Of a stretch of 23,657 nt of DNA, positions 1 to 6,839 are shown one piece after another (positions within the stretch are counted from its first letter, which is position 1; every line of letters starts with the position of its first letter). The notes under the pieces were generated by a model. That model did not search any database. It had not been told where the DNA came from and worked only from the letters and a program-made list of their open reading frames with translations. The stretch comes from an uncultured delta proteobacterium (lineage in GTDB: Bacteria; Desulfobacterota; Syntrophorhabdia; Syntrophorhabdales; Syntrophorhabdaceae). The position numbers and the translations under genes are program-made. The stretch spans positions 1-23,657 of the forward strand of contig CAIQJW010000032.1 in assembly GCA_903872255.1 (NCBI GenBank). The letters are read 5' to 3'.

Positions 1-2
1 CT

Positions 3-80
3 ATTGAAGTCAGAGAACAGAAATTGAAACTATTTTTGGACGCGAAACAGATAGATGAACTGGATTACAAATTGCGCTAG
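3..80 (+). CDS. C-terminal end of a gene entering from the left; possible transposase
   Basis: Only the last 25 codons are present, ending in TAG at 78-80. The other two forward frames close within 30 bases, so this is the only open forward frame at the edge. The peptide is rich in Lys, Leu, Asp and Glu (it contains KLKLFLDAKQIDELDYKL) and looks like the final beta-strands of a small basic domain. Two 18-bp repeats start 10 bases after the stop, an arrangement typical of an insertion-sequence end. I therefore infer that this may be the tail of an IS transposase of the DDE/integrase-core type. The fragment is too short for a family assignment, and an unrelated host gene is quite possible. Confidence 0.4.
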   Translation: MEVREQKLKLFLDAKQIDELDYKLR

Positions 81-90
81 AATTAGTGAG

Positions 91-135
91 TGCACGATGT
101 CTTGGCACAAAAAAGTGTGCACGATGTCTTGGCAC
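91..135. repeat. Two direct copies of an 18-bp CACGATGTC repeat
   Basis: TGCACGATGTCTTGGCAC occurs identically at 91-108 and 118-135. Diverged relatives lie at 230-250 and, inverted, at 23431-23450. Their shared core is close to the palindrome CACGA-TG-TCGTG. Confidence 0.8.
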
Positions 136-173
136 TCACCACGTAAATCGTAAATCGTAACAGCAAAAACCTT

Positions 174-210
174 AAAGACACTGGATCCCGGTAAACCGGG
201 ATGACGGCGG
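174..210 (+). repeat. GGATCCCGG/CCGGGATGAC palindromic repeat, copy 1
   Basis: The sequence runs AAAGACACTGG, then ATCCCGG-TAAA-CCGGGAT, then GACGG. The hairpin has a perfect 7-bp stem and a 4-nt loop. Near-identical copies are at 5505-5540 and 14085-14121. Reverse-orientation copies lie inside the duplication at 13870-14043. Confidence 0.85.
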
Positions 211-229
211 GTGTGATGGGCGTAAGCGT

Positions 230-250
230 TGTACACGATGTCGTGACATT
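230..250. repeat. Diverged copy of the CACGATGTC palindromic repeat
   Basis: The core CACGATGTCGTG forms a 5+5 inverted repeat around TG. It is related to the copies at 91-108, 118-135 and 23431-23450. Confidence 0.6.
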
Positions 251-333
251 TACCACTCACCACTCACCCCTTACTCCTTACTCCTTACTCCTTACTCCTT
301 ACTCTTCACGATTTACGATTTACGATTTACGCT

Positions 334-1890
334 TTACGGCCTCACCATCATCTCAATCAAATGCGGGCCGGGTTCTTTTATCGTTCGTTTCATGTGGGTC
401 GCCAATTGACGTGCGTCTTCTACCCGCACTGCGGGGACGCCCAGGCTTTGTGAGAGGGATACCCAATCTATCACCGGGCGGTTGATGTCGACGAGGCGGT
501 GAGCGCTCTCCCCGAAAGTTTTTAGGCCTGCCCGCTCCAATTCTACGGCGATTATGTTGTAGCCTCCATTATTGCAAATGAGCGTGGTTACATTGAGATT
601 TTCGCGCGCCATTGTCCAGAGGGCCTGGACGGTATACATGGCGCTCCCGTCAGCCTGTATATTGATGACAGGCCTGTCGGGCGCCGCAAATGATGCCCCG
701 GCTGCGCACGGCATTCCGTAGCCTATCGAGCCGCCCGCGATGGTCAGCAGGCTGTGCGAAGGGCTTTCATGGGAGGCCGCATAAAAAGGAAATGTTGTCG
801 TGATACCCTCGTCGACGACAATCGCACCTTCGGGCAGATAAGCTGCAATGGTCGAACAGACTATTTCGGGTGTAAGGGCGCCTGTCGGGATCGCGGGCTT
901 AGATCGTGCGCGCCTGGCAGTTGCGGTGCGGGGGGTGTTCTTCTTTTTCCCGACCAGGTCTTCGAGATGTCCAAGGACCGCGATCATGTCATGACCCGGC
1001 CCCGGTATGGATATCGTGCGGGTTTTATCGGGAATGACGCGGCTCGGGGTACCCTCATATCCGAAGAATGTGACGGGATCATGCGCCCCCACCAAGACGA
1101 CGGTCTCATAACCCGACATCAATGCTAAGGCGCCTTCCGGAAAATACGGGATCCTCTTCACAACGGGCAATCCCTCGTCCCTTTCCATATAACCCGGGAA
1201 GGTATTTGCCAGAAGATCGCAGCCGGTCGCTAAAGAGATCCTCTGTGCTATCTCAAGCCCATCGCGGCGCAATGCGCGATTTCCGAGGAGCATCGCTGTC
1301 TTTGTTCCTTTTAATATGGCCGCGGCGGCCCTTTTGACCAATGCCTCGTCCACCGGCTTAAATGCCGGCATTTTTTTAACGATACGAAAAACGCTGGATG
1401 GTAAAGCTTGAAAATCTGTCGGGATTATCAGGCTCGCTATCTGCCCTGCCCTGCTTGCCGCAATGACAGCCGCCACATCCGTGGATAGGCTGCCCGCCTG
1501 CCTCGTCGTCCGCAACCATCCCGATACGGTACGTGCGAGCCCCTTGATATCTGAATTGAGAGGAGGGTCGGCATCGCGGTGCCATGAAGCATGTTCGCCG
1601 ATAATGTTCACGATAGGGGATTCCGCCCGCCGGGCATTATGCAAACAGGCGATCCCGTTGGCAAAGCCGGGGCCGAGGTGCAGGAGCGTCATCGCCGGCA
1701 GGTTCAGCACGCGCCCGTATCCGTCGGCCGCCCCGGTGCACACGCCCTCAAAAAGGCCAAGCACGGCCCGTATCCCGGGTTGCCTGTCAAGCGCCGCAAC
1801 CACGGGTATCTCCGTCGTCCCCGCGTTGGCAAAACAAATATCGACACCGTTCGCAACAGCAGTTTCAAGGATCATATCCGCACCGGTCAT
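334..1890 (-). CDS. IlvX-like thiamine diphosphate-dependent enzyme (acetolactate synthase large-subunit family)
   Basis: This 518-residue protein has the three-domain layout of ThDP enzymes of the acetohydroxyacid synthase/benzoylformate decarboxylase group. The N-terminal pyrimidine-binding domain carries the activating glutamate (E48 in LFEGVCTGAADGYGR). The middle domain spans about 185-315. The C-terminal diphosphate-binding domain has ADGS at 413-416 and NN at 440-441, a GDG...NN motif with Ala as first residue. Length and N-terminal sequence resemble mycobacterial IlvX rather than classical IlvB (about 560-600 aa). No regulatory small subunit (ilvN) is adjacent, so a role in valine/isoleucine synthesis is doubtful and the substrate is unknown. 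The ATG at 1890 is preceded by GGAGG (1895-1899, 4-nt spacing). The last codons and the TAA stop lie in a heptad-repeat array. The gene is transcribed alone and leftward, divergent from the histidine kinase. Confidence 0.85.
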   Translation of the reverse strand: MTGADMILETAVANGVDICFANAGTTEIPVVAALDRQPGIRAVLGLFEGVCTGAADGYGRVLNLPAMTLLHLGPGFANGIACLHNARRAESPIVNIIGEHASWHRDADPPLNSDIKGLARTVSGWLRTTRQAGSLSTDVAAVIAASRAGQIASLIIPTDFQALPSSVFRIVKKMPAFKPVDEALVKRAAAAILKGTKTAMLLGNRALRRDGLEIAQRISLATGCDLLANTFPGYMERDEGLPVVKRIPYFPEGALALMSGYETVVLVGAHDPVTFFGYEGTPSRVIPDKTRTISIPGPGHDMIAVLGHLEDLVGKKKNTPRTATARRARSKPAIPTGALTPEIVCSTIAAYLPEGAIVVDEGITTTFPFYAASHESPSHSLLTIAGGSIGYGMPCAAGASFAAPDRPVINIQADGSAMYTVQALWTMARENLNVTTLICNNGGYNIIAVELERAGLKTFGESAHRLVDINRPVIDWVSLSQSLGVPAVRVEDARQLATHMKRTIKEPGPHLIEMMVRP

Positions 1891-1917
1891 TTATCCTCCA
1901 TGGCAAGGTTTTTTGTG

Positions 1918-1946
1918 AGTATAACAAGTCTTACAAGTATCGTAAA
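1918..1946 (-). promoter_or_regulatory. Predicted promoter of the IlvX-like gene
   Basis: On the minus strand an extended -10 (TGT-TATACT; hexamer at 1918-1923) lies 17 nt from TTTACG (1941-1946), a 3/6 match to the sigma70 -35 that comes from a heptad repeat. A start near 1911 would give a leader of about 20 nt containing the GGAGG ribosome-binding site. Confidence 0.35.
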
Positions 1947-2134
1947 GCGTAAGGGGGGAGAGACCGTAAATCGTAAATCGTAAATCGTAAAGCGTGAGCA
2001 AGAAATAATTCGTCATCCCGCCCCAAACCGTTTTCACGATTTACGATTCACGATTTACGATTCACGATTCACGATTCACGATTCACGATTTACGATTCAC
2101 GATTTACGATTCACGGTCTTTCTTTACTCTTCAC
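1942..2134. repeat. Composite heptad-repeat element 2 (between the IlvX-like gene and the kinase)
   Basis: The left arm (1942-2000) has GTAAAGC and GTAAGGG, a 10-nt break, then GTAAATC three times, GTAAAGC and GTGAGCA. The right arm (2031-2114) has twelve heptads in unbroken register, eleven of them GATTTAC or GATTCAC. After a one-base register slip there are two more units at 2121-2134. The 30-nt centre holds a truncated GTCATCCCG repeat. This element fills most of the divergent intergenic region. Confidence 0.9.
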
Positions 2135-2151
2135 TGCCTTGGCTTTATAAT
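2123..2151 (+). promoter_or_regulatory. Predicted promoter of the histidine kinase
   Basis: TTTACT (2123-2128, 4/6 match to -35) is followed after 17 nt by a perfect TATAAT (2146-2151). The -35 lies in the heptad array. The expected start (about 2158) nearly coincides with the ATG at 2160, so the transcript would be almost leaderless and would lack the GGAG at 2152-2155. Confidence 0.45.
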
Positions 2152-2159
2152 GGAGCACA

Positions 2160-4010
2160 ATGTCTGATCGGGAAAAAGAACTGCTGGCAGAGCTGGAGAG
2201 CTGTAAAAAGAGTATCGCTGAAATGGAGCGGTCTCAGGGCGAGCTTCAGGATATTATCGGGGCTTTGCGTAAGACGGAAGAGAAATATCGCAGCATTTTT
2301 GAAGACGCTATTGAAGGCATATTCCAGACAAGTCCGGATGGACGTTTTATCAGTGCCAATCCGTCCCTTGCTCGCATCCATGGGTACGATTCGCCGCAGG
2401 ACCTCATTCAGTCTATTATGGACATATCGAAACAGCTCTATGTAAATCCCGAAGACCGGGTCATCCTGATGAAAACATTGAACGCTCAGGGGGCCGTGAC
2501 GGATTTTGAAACACAGATGTACAGCAAGGACCGGAGCGTCCACTGGATCTCGATGAACATCCGGGCTGTGCATGATAAAGACAATAACGTCCGCTATTAC
2601 GAAGGGACGATGCTTGACATAACGGAACGCAAAAGAGCGGAGACCGGGCTCCAGGAAAGTGAGGAACGCTACCGCGCGGCGATCGAGAATTCAAATGACG
2701 GTGTCGCCATTATCCGGGGACACGTGCATCAATATGTTAACAGGCGTTTTGTGGAGATGTTCGAATATTCATCTCCCGATGAAATAGTTGGCCAGTCAAT
2801 CCTGCTGATACTGCATTCCGACGATGTTGCGAAGGTGGGAGATATCAACCGGCGCAGGTCGCTTGGAGAACCCGTTCCCTCGCGCTATGAGTTCAAAGGG
2901 GTTACGAAGACCGGGAAAACCCTCTACGTCGAGGTTTCGGCAGCGAACATCCCTTTGGGAGACGAGACGGGTTACCTGATCTATTTGCGGGATGTTACCG
3001 AGCGCAGGCACGCCGAGGACGTCCTCATACAATCCCGCAACGCCCTGGAAAGCTTGAACCGGGCAAAAACAAAGGCGGTCAATCACATCTCTCACGAGCT
3101 GAGGACGCCTCTATCCGTTATTCAGGGAAGCCTGAAACTCATCCGGCGGAAGCTGGAACGCACAACGGAATATAATTCGATACGCGACCTGATGGAATCT
3201 TTGGAGCGCAATCTGCAAAGACTTCTCGGCATTTCCCGGGAAACGGACAAGATATTTAGACTCTCACAGGAACTTGAGGCGGTCATGCTCGTCGGGGACC
3301 TCGACCGGCTCTGGCAGAGGATGGAGAGCCTGTCCGAAGTGCCCGTGGATATCCAGGAACACTGGGATGTCCTGCGCGCCTGGGTAGACAATTATTTTCA
3401 GACGAGTACGCAGTTTTTCCAGTCCATCGATCTGTATACATTCCTTGTATCAGTTGTCGAGCGCATGAAAAACAAGTTATCCCGCAGGGACCTCGACATA
3501 CGGGTGGACGGCGCGCATGACCTCTTTATCTCGATCGATCCCGAGATCCTTCGGGACATTGCCGAAGGCCTTATAAAGAACGCGATTGAGAACACGCCGG
3601 ACGGCGGAATGATAAGGATCGGCCTCGACCAGAAAGATGACCGGATATCCCTCGCCGTAACCGACACGGGCACAGGCATTACCGAGGAGAACAAGCGGTA
3701 CCTTCTCGATGGACTGCACCATGCCAAGGAGACCGATCTTTACACATCAAAGCGACCCCTTGAATTCGGCGCCGGCGGGAAGGGGCTTGATCTTCTCCGG
3801 ATGAAATACTATGCGCTGCGCTTCGGGTTTGATATCACATACGACAGCAATCGCTGCGTTTACATCCCGACGGATAAGGACCTCTGCCCGGGCGACATCT
3901 CACAATGTCCGTCGATCCGGAGCAAAGAGGACTGCCTCAATTCCGGCGGTTCCACCTTTACCGTTTCTTTTCCTGTCAGGAAAAGAACTCAATCACTCGA
4001 TGAGCCATAG
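2160..4010 (+). CDS. PAS-PAS sensor histidine kinase with a four-cysteine insert
   Basis: This 616-residue, probably cytoplasmic kinase has no membrane segment or signal peptide. A short N-terminal coiled coil (about 1-35) precedes two PAS domains (about 38-158 and 165-285), each ending in the typical D-I/V-T-E-R-[KR] sequence. A HisKA segment follows, with phospho-acceptor H312 in ISHELRTPLS, then an unusually long helical linker (about 330-430). The ATPase domain has N474 (N-box), D502 in DTGTGI (G1) and GAGGKGL at 537-543 (G2). Between the G2 box and the last strand are four cysteines (C566, C576, C583, C592) that could bind a metal or FeS cluster, or act as a redox switch; this is inferred. 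No response regulator is nearby, so the partner is unknown. The stop codon overlaps the start of the rRNA methyltransferase gene, which suggests co-transcription. Confidence 0.9.
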   Translation: MSDREKELLAELESCKKSIAEMERSQGELQDIIGALRKTEEKYRSIFEDAIEGIFQTSPDGRFISANPSLARIHGYDSPQDLIQSIMDISKQLYVNPEDRVILMKTLNAQGAVTDFETQMYSKDRSVHWISMNIRAVHDKDNNVRYYEGTMLDITERKRAETGLQESEERYRAAIENSNDGVAIIRGHVHQYVNRRFVEMFEYSSPDEIVGQSILLILHSDDVAKVGDINRRRSLGEPVPSRYEFKGVTKTGKTLYVEVSAANIPLGDETGYLIYLRDVTERRHAEDVLIQSRNALESLNRAKTKAVNHISHELRTPLSVIQGSLKLIRRKLERTTEYNSIRDLMESLERNLQRLLGISRETDKIFRLSQELEAVMLVGDLDRLWQRMESLSEVPVDIQEHWDVLRAWVDNYFQTSTQFFQSIDLYTFLVSVVERMKNKLSRRDLDIRVDGAHDLFISIDPEILRDIAEGLIKNAIENTPDGGMIRIGLDQKDDRISLAVTDTGTGITEENKRYLLDGLHHAKETDLYTSKRPLEFGAGGKGLDLLRMKYYALRFGFDITYDSNRCVYIPTDKDLCPGDISQCPSIRSKEDCLNSGGSTFTVSFPVRKRTQSLDEP

Positions 4011-5397
4011 ACCCGACATGGACCGTTACATCGTTACCGTTACCGATATCGCCATGCCCGGCGGCGCCGGGGTGGCAAAGATCGACAATTTCGTTGTGTT
4101 CATACCCGGCGCGGTGCCCGGCGACAGGGTTGCGGTCCGTATGATAAAACGCGAAAAGCGGTTCGGCCATGGAGAATTGATAGCAGTCGAGGAAGCATCT
4201 GCCTATCGGGTCGATCCTCCCTGCCCTCATTTCGATCGCTGCGGCGGCTGCACGATGCAGTCAATACAGTATGCAAAACAGCTCGAGATCAAGGGTACGT
4301 ACCTCAGGCAATGTTTGAAGAGGATCGGACGACTGGATATACCTGAAGGCATCTTCGACCCGGTCACCCCTTCCCCGGACATATTCTGGTACCGCAGCAA
4401 AATAGAACTGTCGTTTGGAAATGACTTGAGCGGCCGCGTCACTGCGGGTATGCGCGAGGCGACATCACCTACCGGCTTTAATGGCCCCTCGATCGTTCCC
4501 GTCCCCGAATGTGCTATTTTCAGCCGGGCGTTAGGAACGATCATCGGGACCGTTGAAGACTATGCCCATTCGGAAGGCCTGTTCCCGTATGACGAACAGA
4601 AAAAGAACGGGACCTTGCGCCACCTCATTCTGAGAGAATCCAAGGCATCCGGCAGGCTGATGGTCATCGTGGAAACAAAAGGCACGGCGCCGCCGTCGAT
4701 CAGCGAATTATATTACGTCCTTAAACGAAAGATCCCCGAGGTGACAAGCCTTTACAGGATCATCAATAGCCGGCCGGGCTCCTATATCGACTACAGCCGG
4801 ATCCTCCACGAAGGCGGCGACCTGTACATCGAAGAATCCCTTGCCGGGCTAAAGTTCAGGGTATATCCCGCCTCATTTTTCCAGCCGAACCCTGCCGGGG
4901 CGTCACTCTTGTATGAAAGAATAAATGCCATTGCCTCCGGCGAAAGGTTCCGGAATGTACTCGGCCTTTACTGCGGCATGGCGCCGATCGAGCTCGTACT
5001 TGCGCGCAGCGCACAAAATGTCCTGGGTGTTGATTCCTCCAGGGAGAACATCGAAAACGCCCGTGAGAACGCAATATTGAACGGGATCGATAACTGCACC
5101 TTCGTCGCCGGAAAAGTTGAAGATATACTCCTCGACCGGGGGTTCAAAAAACCCGACCTCATCGTGGTAGACCCGCCGAGAAGCGGCATCAGCCCCAAGG
5201 GGATAGATATAATAACAAAGCTGCGGCCCGCATCTCTCATATACGTCTCGTGCAACCCCGCCACCCTCGCCCGCGACTTAGGTCACCTCGTTTCAAGCGG
5301 ATATTCGCCGGAACGAGTAGCGCCGTTCGACCTTTTCCCGCACACGTCGCATCTGGAAACATTGGTGGTGCTGAAGGCCGTAAAGCGTAAATCGTGA
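4000..5397 (+). CDS. rlmD: 23S rRNA (uracil-C5)-methyltransferase, RlmD/RumA family
   Basis: This SAM-dependent enzyme would methylate C5 of a uridine in 23S rRNA. A TRAM RNA-binding domain (about 8-65) is followed by the [4Fe-4S] cysteines C75, C81, C84 (CPHFDRCGGC) and C171. The methyltransferase fold has FFQPN (293-297), LGLYCG for SAM binding (321-326), DPPRSG (391-396), nucleophile C418 in VSCNP and general base E453 in HLETLV. Length is 465 aa against 433 in E. coli RumA. The E. coli target U1939 is assumed; RlmC or TrmA activity cannot be excluded from sequence. I chose the ATG at 4000, which overlaps the kinase gene by 11 nt; ATG 4018, right at the TRAM domain, is an alternative. Neither has a clear ribosome-binding site. 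The open frame runs back to 3811, but that part is kinase coding sequence in another frame. The C-terminal tail AVKRKS is encoded by a heptad-repeat element that also supplies the stop codon. Confidence 0.88.
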   Translation: MSHRPDMDRYIVTVTDIAMPGGAGVAKIDNFVVFIPGAVPGDRVAVRMIKREKRFGHGELIAVEEASAYRVDPPCPHFDRCGGCTMQSIQYAKQLEIKGTYLRQCLKRIGRLDIPEGIFDPVTPSPDIFWYRSKIELSFGNDLSGRVTAGMREATSPTGFNGPSIVPVPECAIFSRALGTIIGTVEDYAHSEGLFPYDEQKKNGTLRHLILRESKASGRLMVIVETKGTAPPSISELYYVLKRKIPEVTSLYRIINSRPGSYIDYSRILHEGGDLYIEESLAGLKFRVYPASFFQPNPAGASLLYERINAIASGERFRNVLGLYCGMAPIELVLARSAQNVLGVDSSRENIENARENAILNGIDNCTFVAGKVEDILLDRGFKKPDLIVVDPPRSGISPKGIDIITKLRPASLIYVSCNPATLARDLGHLVSSGYSPERVAPFDLFPHTSHLETLVVLKAVKRKS

Positions 5398-5423
5398 ATC
5401 GTAAAGTGTAAAACAAAAGGTTC

Positions 5424-5463
5424 GTCATTCCGGCGGCTTTTTGCGCCGGAATCCAGCGTCTTT
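5424..5463 (+). repeat. GTCATTCCGG...CCGGAATCCAG palindromic repeat
   Basis: A 9-bp perfect stem ATTCCGGCG (5427-5435) pairs with CGCCGGAAT (5444-5452) across an 8-nt loop, followed by CCAGCGTCTTT. The hairpin plus the T-rich tail downstream of rlmD might act as a weak terminator. It is related to the repeats at 11351-11382 and 23589-23622. Confidence 0.75.
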
Positions 5464-5504
5464 AGGGCTTTATTCTTTTCCGGTTTCAAACGACGAGGAA
5501 CTGC

Positions 5505-5540
5505 AAAGACACTGGATCCCGGTAAACCGGGATGACGGCG
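5505..5540 (+). repeat. GGATCCCGG/CCGGGATGAC palindromic repeat, copy 2
   Basis: Virtually identical to the copy at 174-210, with the same 7-bp stem and TAAA loop and the same flanking AAAGACACT and GACGGCGG. Confidence 0.85.
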
Positions 5541-5673
5541 GAGGGGGTGGATGACCGTATGGTGGATGACGGTAAGCCGGGGTGACGGGGCTGGGGGTCT
5601 TCACGCTCTTACTCCTCACTCCTTACTCCTTGCTCCTCACTCCTCACACTCTCACTCCTTACGCCCTAAACGG

Positions 5674-5702
5674 TTGCTTTTCCTCATGATTTCTGCTATA
5701 AA
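5674..5702 (+). promoter_or_regulatory. Predicted sigma70-type promoter of lpxK
   Basis: TTGCTT (5674-5679) and TATAAA (5697-5702) are separated by exactly 17 nt. Transcription would begin near 5709, only about six bases before the ATG at 5715, so the mRNA may be leaderless or nearly so. No Shine-Dalgarno sequence precedes the ATG. Confidence 0.5.
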
Positions 5703-5714
5703 ATTCACTTGTCT

Positions 5715-6776
5715 ATGCGCGACGTCATGGTCGGGATCTGGAGCGGTGAGGCGAAAACGGCACGGTGGATCTTGTATATTCCTCTCGCCTTTCTTTCTTA
5801 TCTGTACCAGATCGCACTTGTGGCCAGAGAGTTTATGTACAGGACAGGGATAATGAAAACACATAGCGCACCTATACCGGTTATCAGTGTTGGAAATATC
5901 ACCCTCGGCGGGACCGGGAAGACCCCTGTTGTTGAACGCCTGTCACAAACATTCAAAAATAAAGGCTATAATCCCGGCATCATAACGCGAGGATACCTGC
6001 GAACTAAAAGCGGGACGTTCCCTGTTGATGTAAAGAAAGATTCGGCACAAACGGCCGGGGATGAGGCCTATATGCTTGCAAAAAGGACCCGCATCCCGGT
6101 AATAGTGGGAAGAGACCGTCTGACGGCCATTGAATGCGGCATAGATTACTGTAACATCGACCTGGCTATCCTCGATGACGGGTTCCAGGTGAGAGATATT
6201 AAGAAAGACGTGGATATCCTTATCCTCAGCGGCAAAGAATCATTGGCAAGACAGGAGTTATTCCCCTTGGGGCCATACCGCGACCCCATTTCACGGGTAC
6301 GGGCCTGCGATGCCATACTTGTAAGCAAAGGAGAACCTGACAGCGCGACCCTTTATTTTACTCAGGGGATACCCCGGTTCCGGGTCCGTCATCATCCGGT
6401 GCATCTCTATAATGTAAAGCAAAACGTCATCACTCATTACAACTATTTGAAAGATAAAAGAATTGCGGCTTTTTCCGGCCTTGGCGACAATGAATCTTTC
6501 TTTCAGCTCTTACGGCAGTTGGGAGCCAATATAATACATGAGACATCCTATCCCGATCATCACAGGTACAAACAGAGGGACATAAAAAAGCTTGAATCTG
6601 TCAGCGATATCGAATGTATCGTCACAACCGAAAAGGATGCGGTTAAACTCCCCGGTATGGAGCTTCCGGATAATCTCTTTTATCTTGCCATCGAAGCCCG
6701 GATCGAGGACGAGGATACATTGATGGAGCTTCTTCTTAAGAAGACTACCGCGCGTCCCCCGGTCCACCTCGCTTAA
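5715..6776 (+). CDS. lpxK: Tetraacyldisaccharide 4'-kinase (lipid A synthesis)
   Basis: LpxK phosphorylates the 4'-position of the lipid A disaccharide precursor at the inner membrane. The 353-residue product has a hydrophobic N-terminal segment (about 18-38) that would associate with the membrane. A Walker A motif follows the typical PVISVGN strand (GNITLGGTGKTP, 60-71). Other family signatures are GIITRGY, GDEAYMLA, VGRDR, LDDGFQ and LFPLGPYRDP; a late TTEKDAVKL motif is also present. Length is close to other LpxK proteins (about 330-360 aa). An upstream TTG (5709) could open the frame two codons earlier, but ATG 5715 is preferred. No other lipid A gene is adjacent. The presence of this gene shows a Gram-negative envelope. 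leuA starts 127 nt downstream on the same strand with no obvious terminator between, so read-through is possible. Confidence 0.93.
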   Translation: MRDVMVGIWSGEAKTARWILYIPLAFLSYLYQIALVAREFMYRTGIMKTHSAPIPVISVGNITLGGTGKTPVVERLSQTFKNKGYNPGIITRGYLRTKSGTFPVDVKKDSAQTAGDEAYMLAKRTRIPVIVGRDRLTAIECGIDYCNIDLAILDDGFQVRDIKKDVDILILSGKESLARQELFPLGPYRDPISRVRACDAILVSKGEPDSATLYFTQGIPRFRVRHHPVHLYNVKQNVITHYNYLKDKRIAAFSGLGDNESFFQLLRQLGANIIHETSYPDHHRYKQRDIKKLESVSDIECIVTTEKDAVKLPGMELPDNLFYLAIEARIEDEDTLMELLLKKTTARPPVHLA

Positions 6777-6786
6777 GAGGAAATCA

Positions 6787-6839
6787 CGGGTCGGGGGGAG
6801 CAAGAATCAACGCAAAAAATCTTCCACTACCTCGACCCG
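6787..6839 (+). other. Possible RNA hairpin in the leuA leader
   Basis: CGGGTCGGGG (6787-6796) can pair with CCTCGACCCG (6830-6839), a 10-bp stem with one G-U pair and a 33-nt loop. It lies 64 nt before the leuA start. There is no following T-run, so it is not a classical terminator. I see no leader peptide rich in leucine codons and no T-box. It could be chance. Confidence 0.25.

Larger units (their letters stand above)
1..139. mobile_element. Possible right end of an insertion sequence
   Basis: A truncated reading frame (3-80) is followed at once by two identical 18-bp sequences, TGCACGATGTCTTGGCAC, at 91-108 and 118-135 (27-bp spacing). Multiple short repeats just outside a transposase stop codon are known for some IS families such as IS21. 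No matching left end or target duplication can be seen because the element would extend beyond the window. The call is an inference from arrangement only. Confidence 0.3.
143..337. repeat. Composite heptad-repeat element 1 (downstream of the IlvX-like gene)
   Basis: The left arm (143-163) has three 7-bp units starting GTAA. The right arm (254-337) has twelve consecutive heptads in perfect register: CACTCAC twice, CCCTTAC, TCCTTAC four times, TCTTCAC, GATTTAC three times and GCTTTAC. All fit NNNTYAC, the complement of GTRANNN. Between the arms lie a GGATCCCGG-type palindrome (174-210) and a CACGATGTC repeat. The stop codon of the leftward IlvX-like gene (334-336) lies inside the last unit. Apart from these repeats I see nothing in the 81-333 gap. 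Confidence 0.85.
5380..5669. repeat. Composite heptad-repeat element 3 (between rlmD and lpxK)
   Basis: The left arm (5380-5414) has five heptads in register: GTAAAGC, GTAAATC, GTGAATC, GTAAAGT and GTAAAAC. The rlmD stop TGA (5395-5397) is in the third. The right arm (5598-5669) has units such as TCCTCAC and TCCTTAC with two 8-nt exceptions. The 183-nt centre carries two palindromic repeats (5424-5463 and 5505-5540) and a G-rich stretch (5541-5597) with repeated GGATGAC. I see no gene in the 317-nt gap 5398-5714 apart from these repeats and the lpxK promoter. Confidence 0.85.

Noticed and set aside
201..485. Open frames with YDLRFT/LLTPYS peptides in repeat regions
   Set aside because: A 7-bp unit has no stop in several frames and repeats every 21 nt, giving artificial peptides such as FTIYDLR. 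These are not genes.
2031..2134. CRISPR array
   Set aside because: Units are 7 bp with no 25-40 bp repeats, no unique spacers and no cas genes. The arms are simple heptad tracts.
3811..3999. N-terminal extension of the rRNA methyltransferase by 63 codons
   Set aside because: This stretch is the coding sequence of the kinase's ATPase domain and cysteine insert in another frame. Homologues begin near the TRAM domain.
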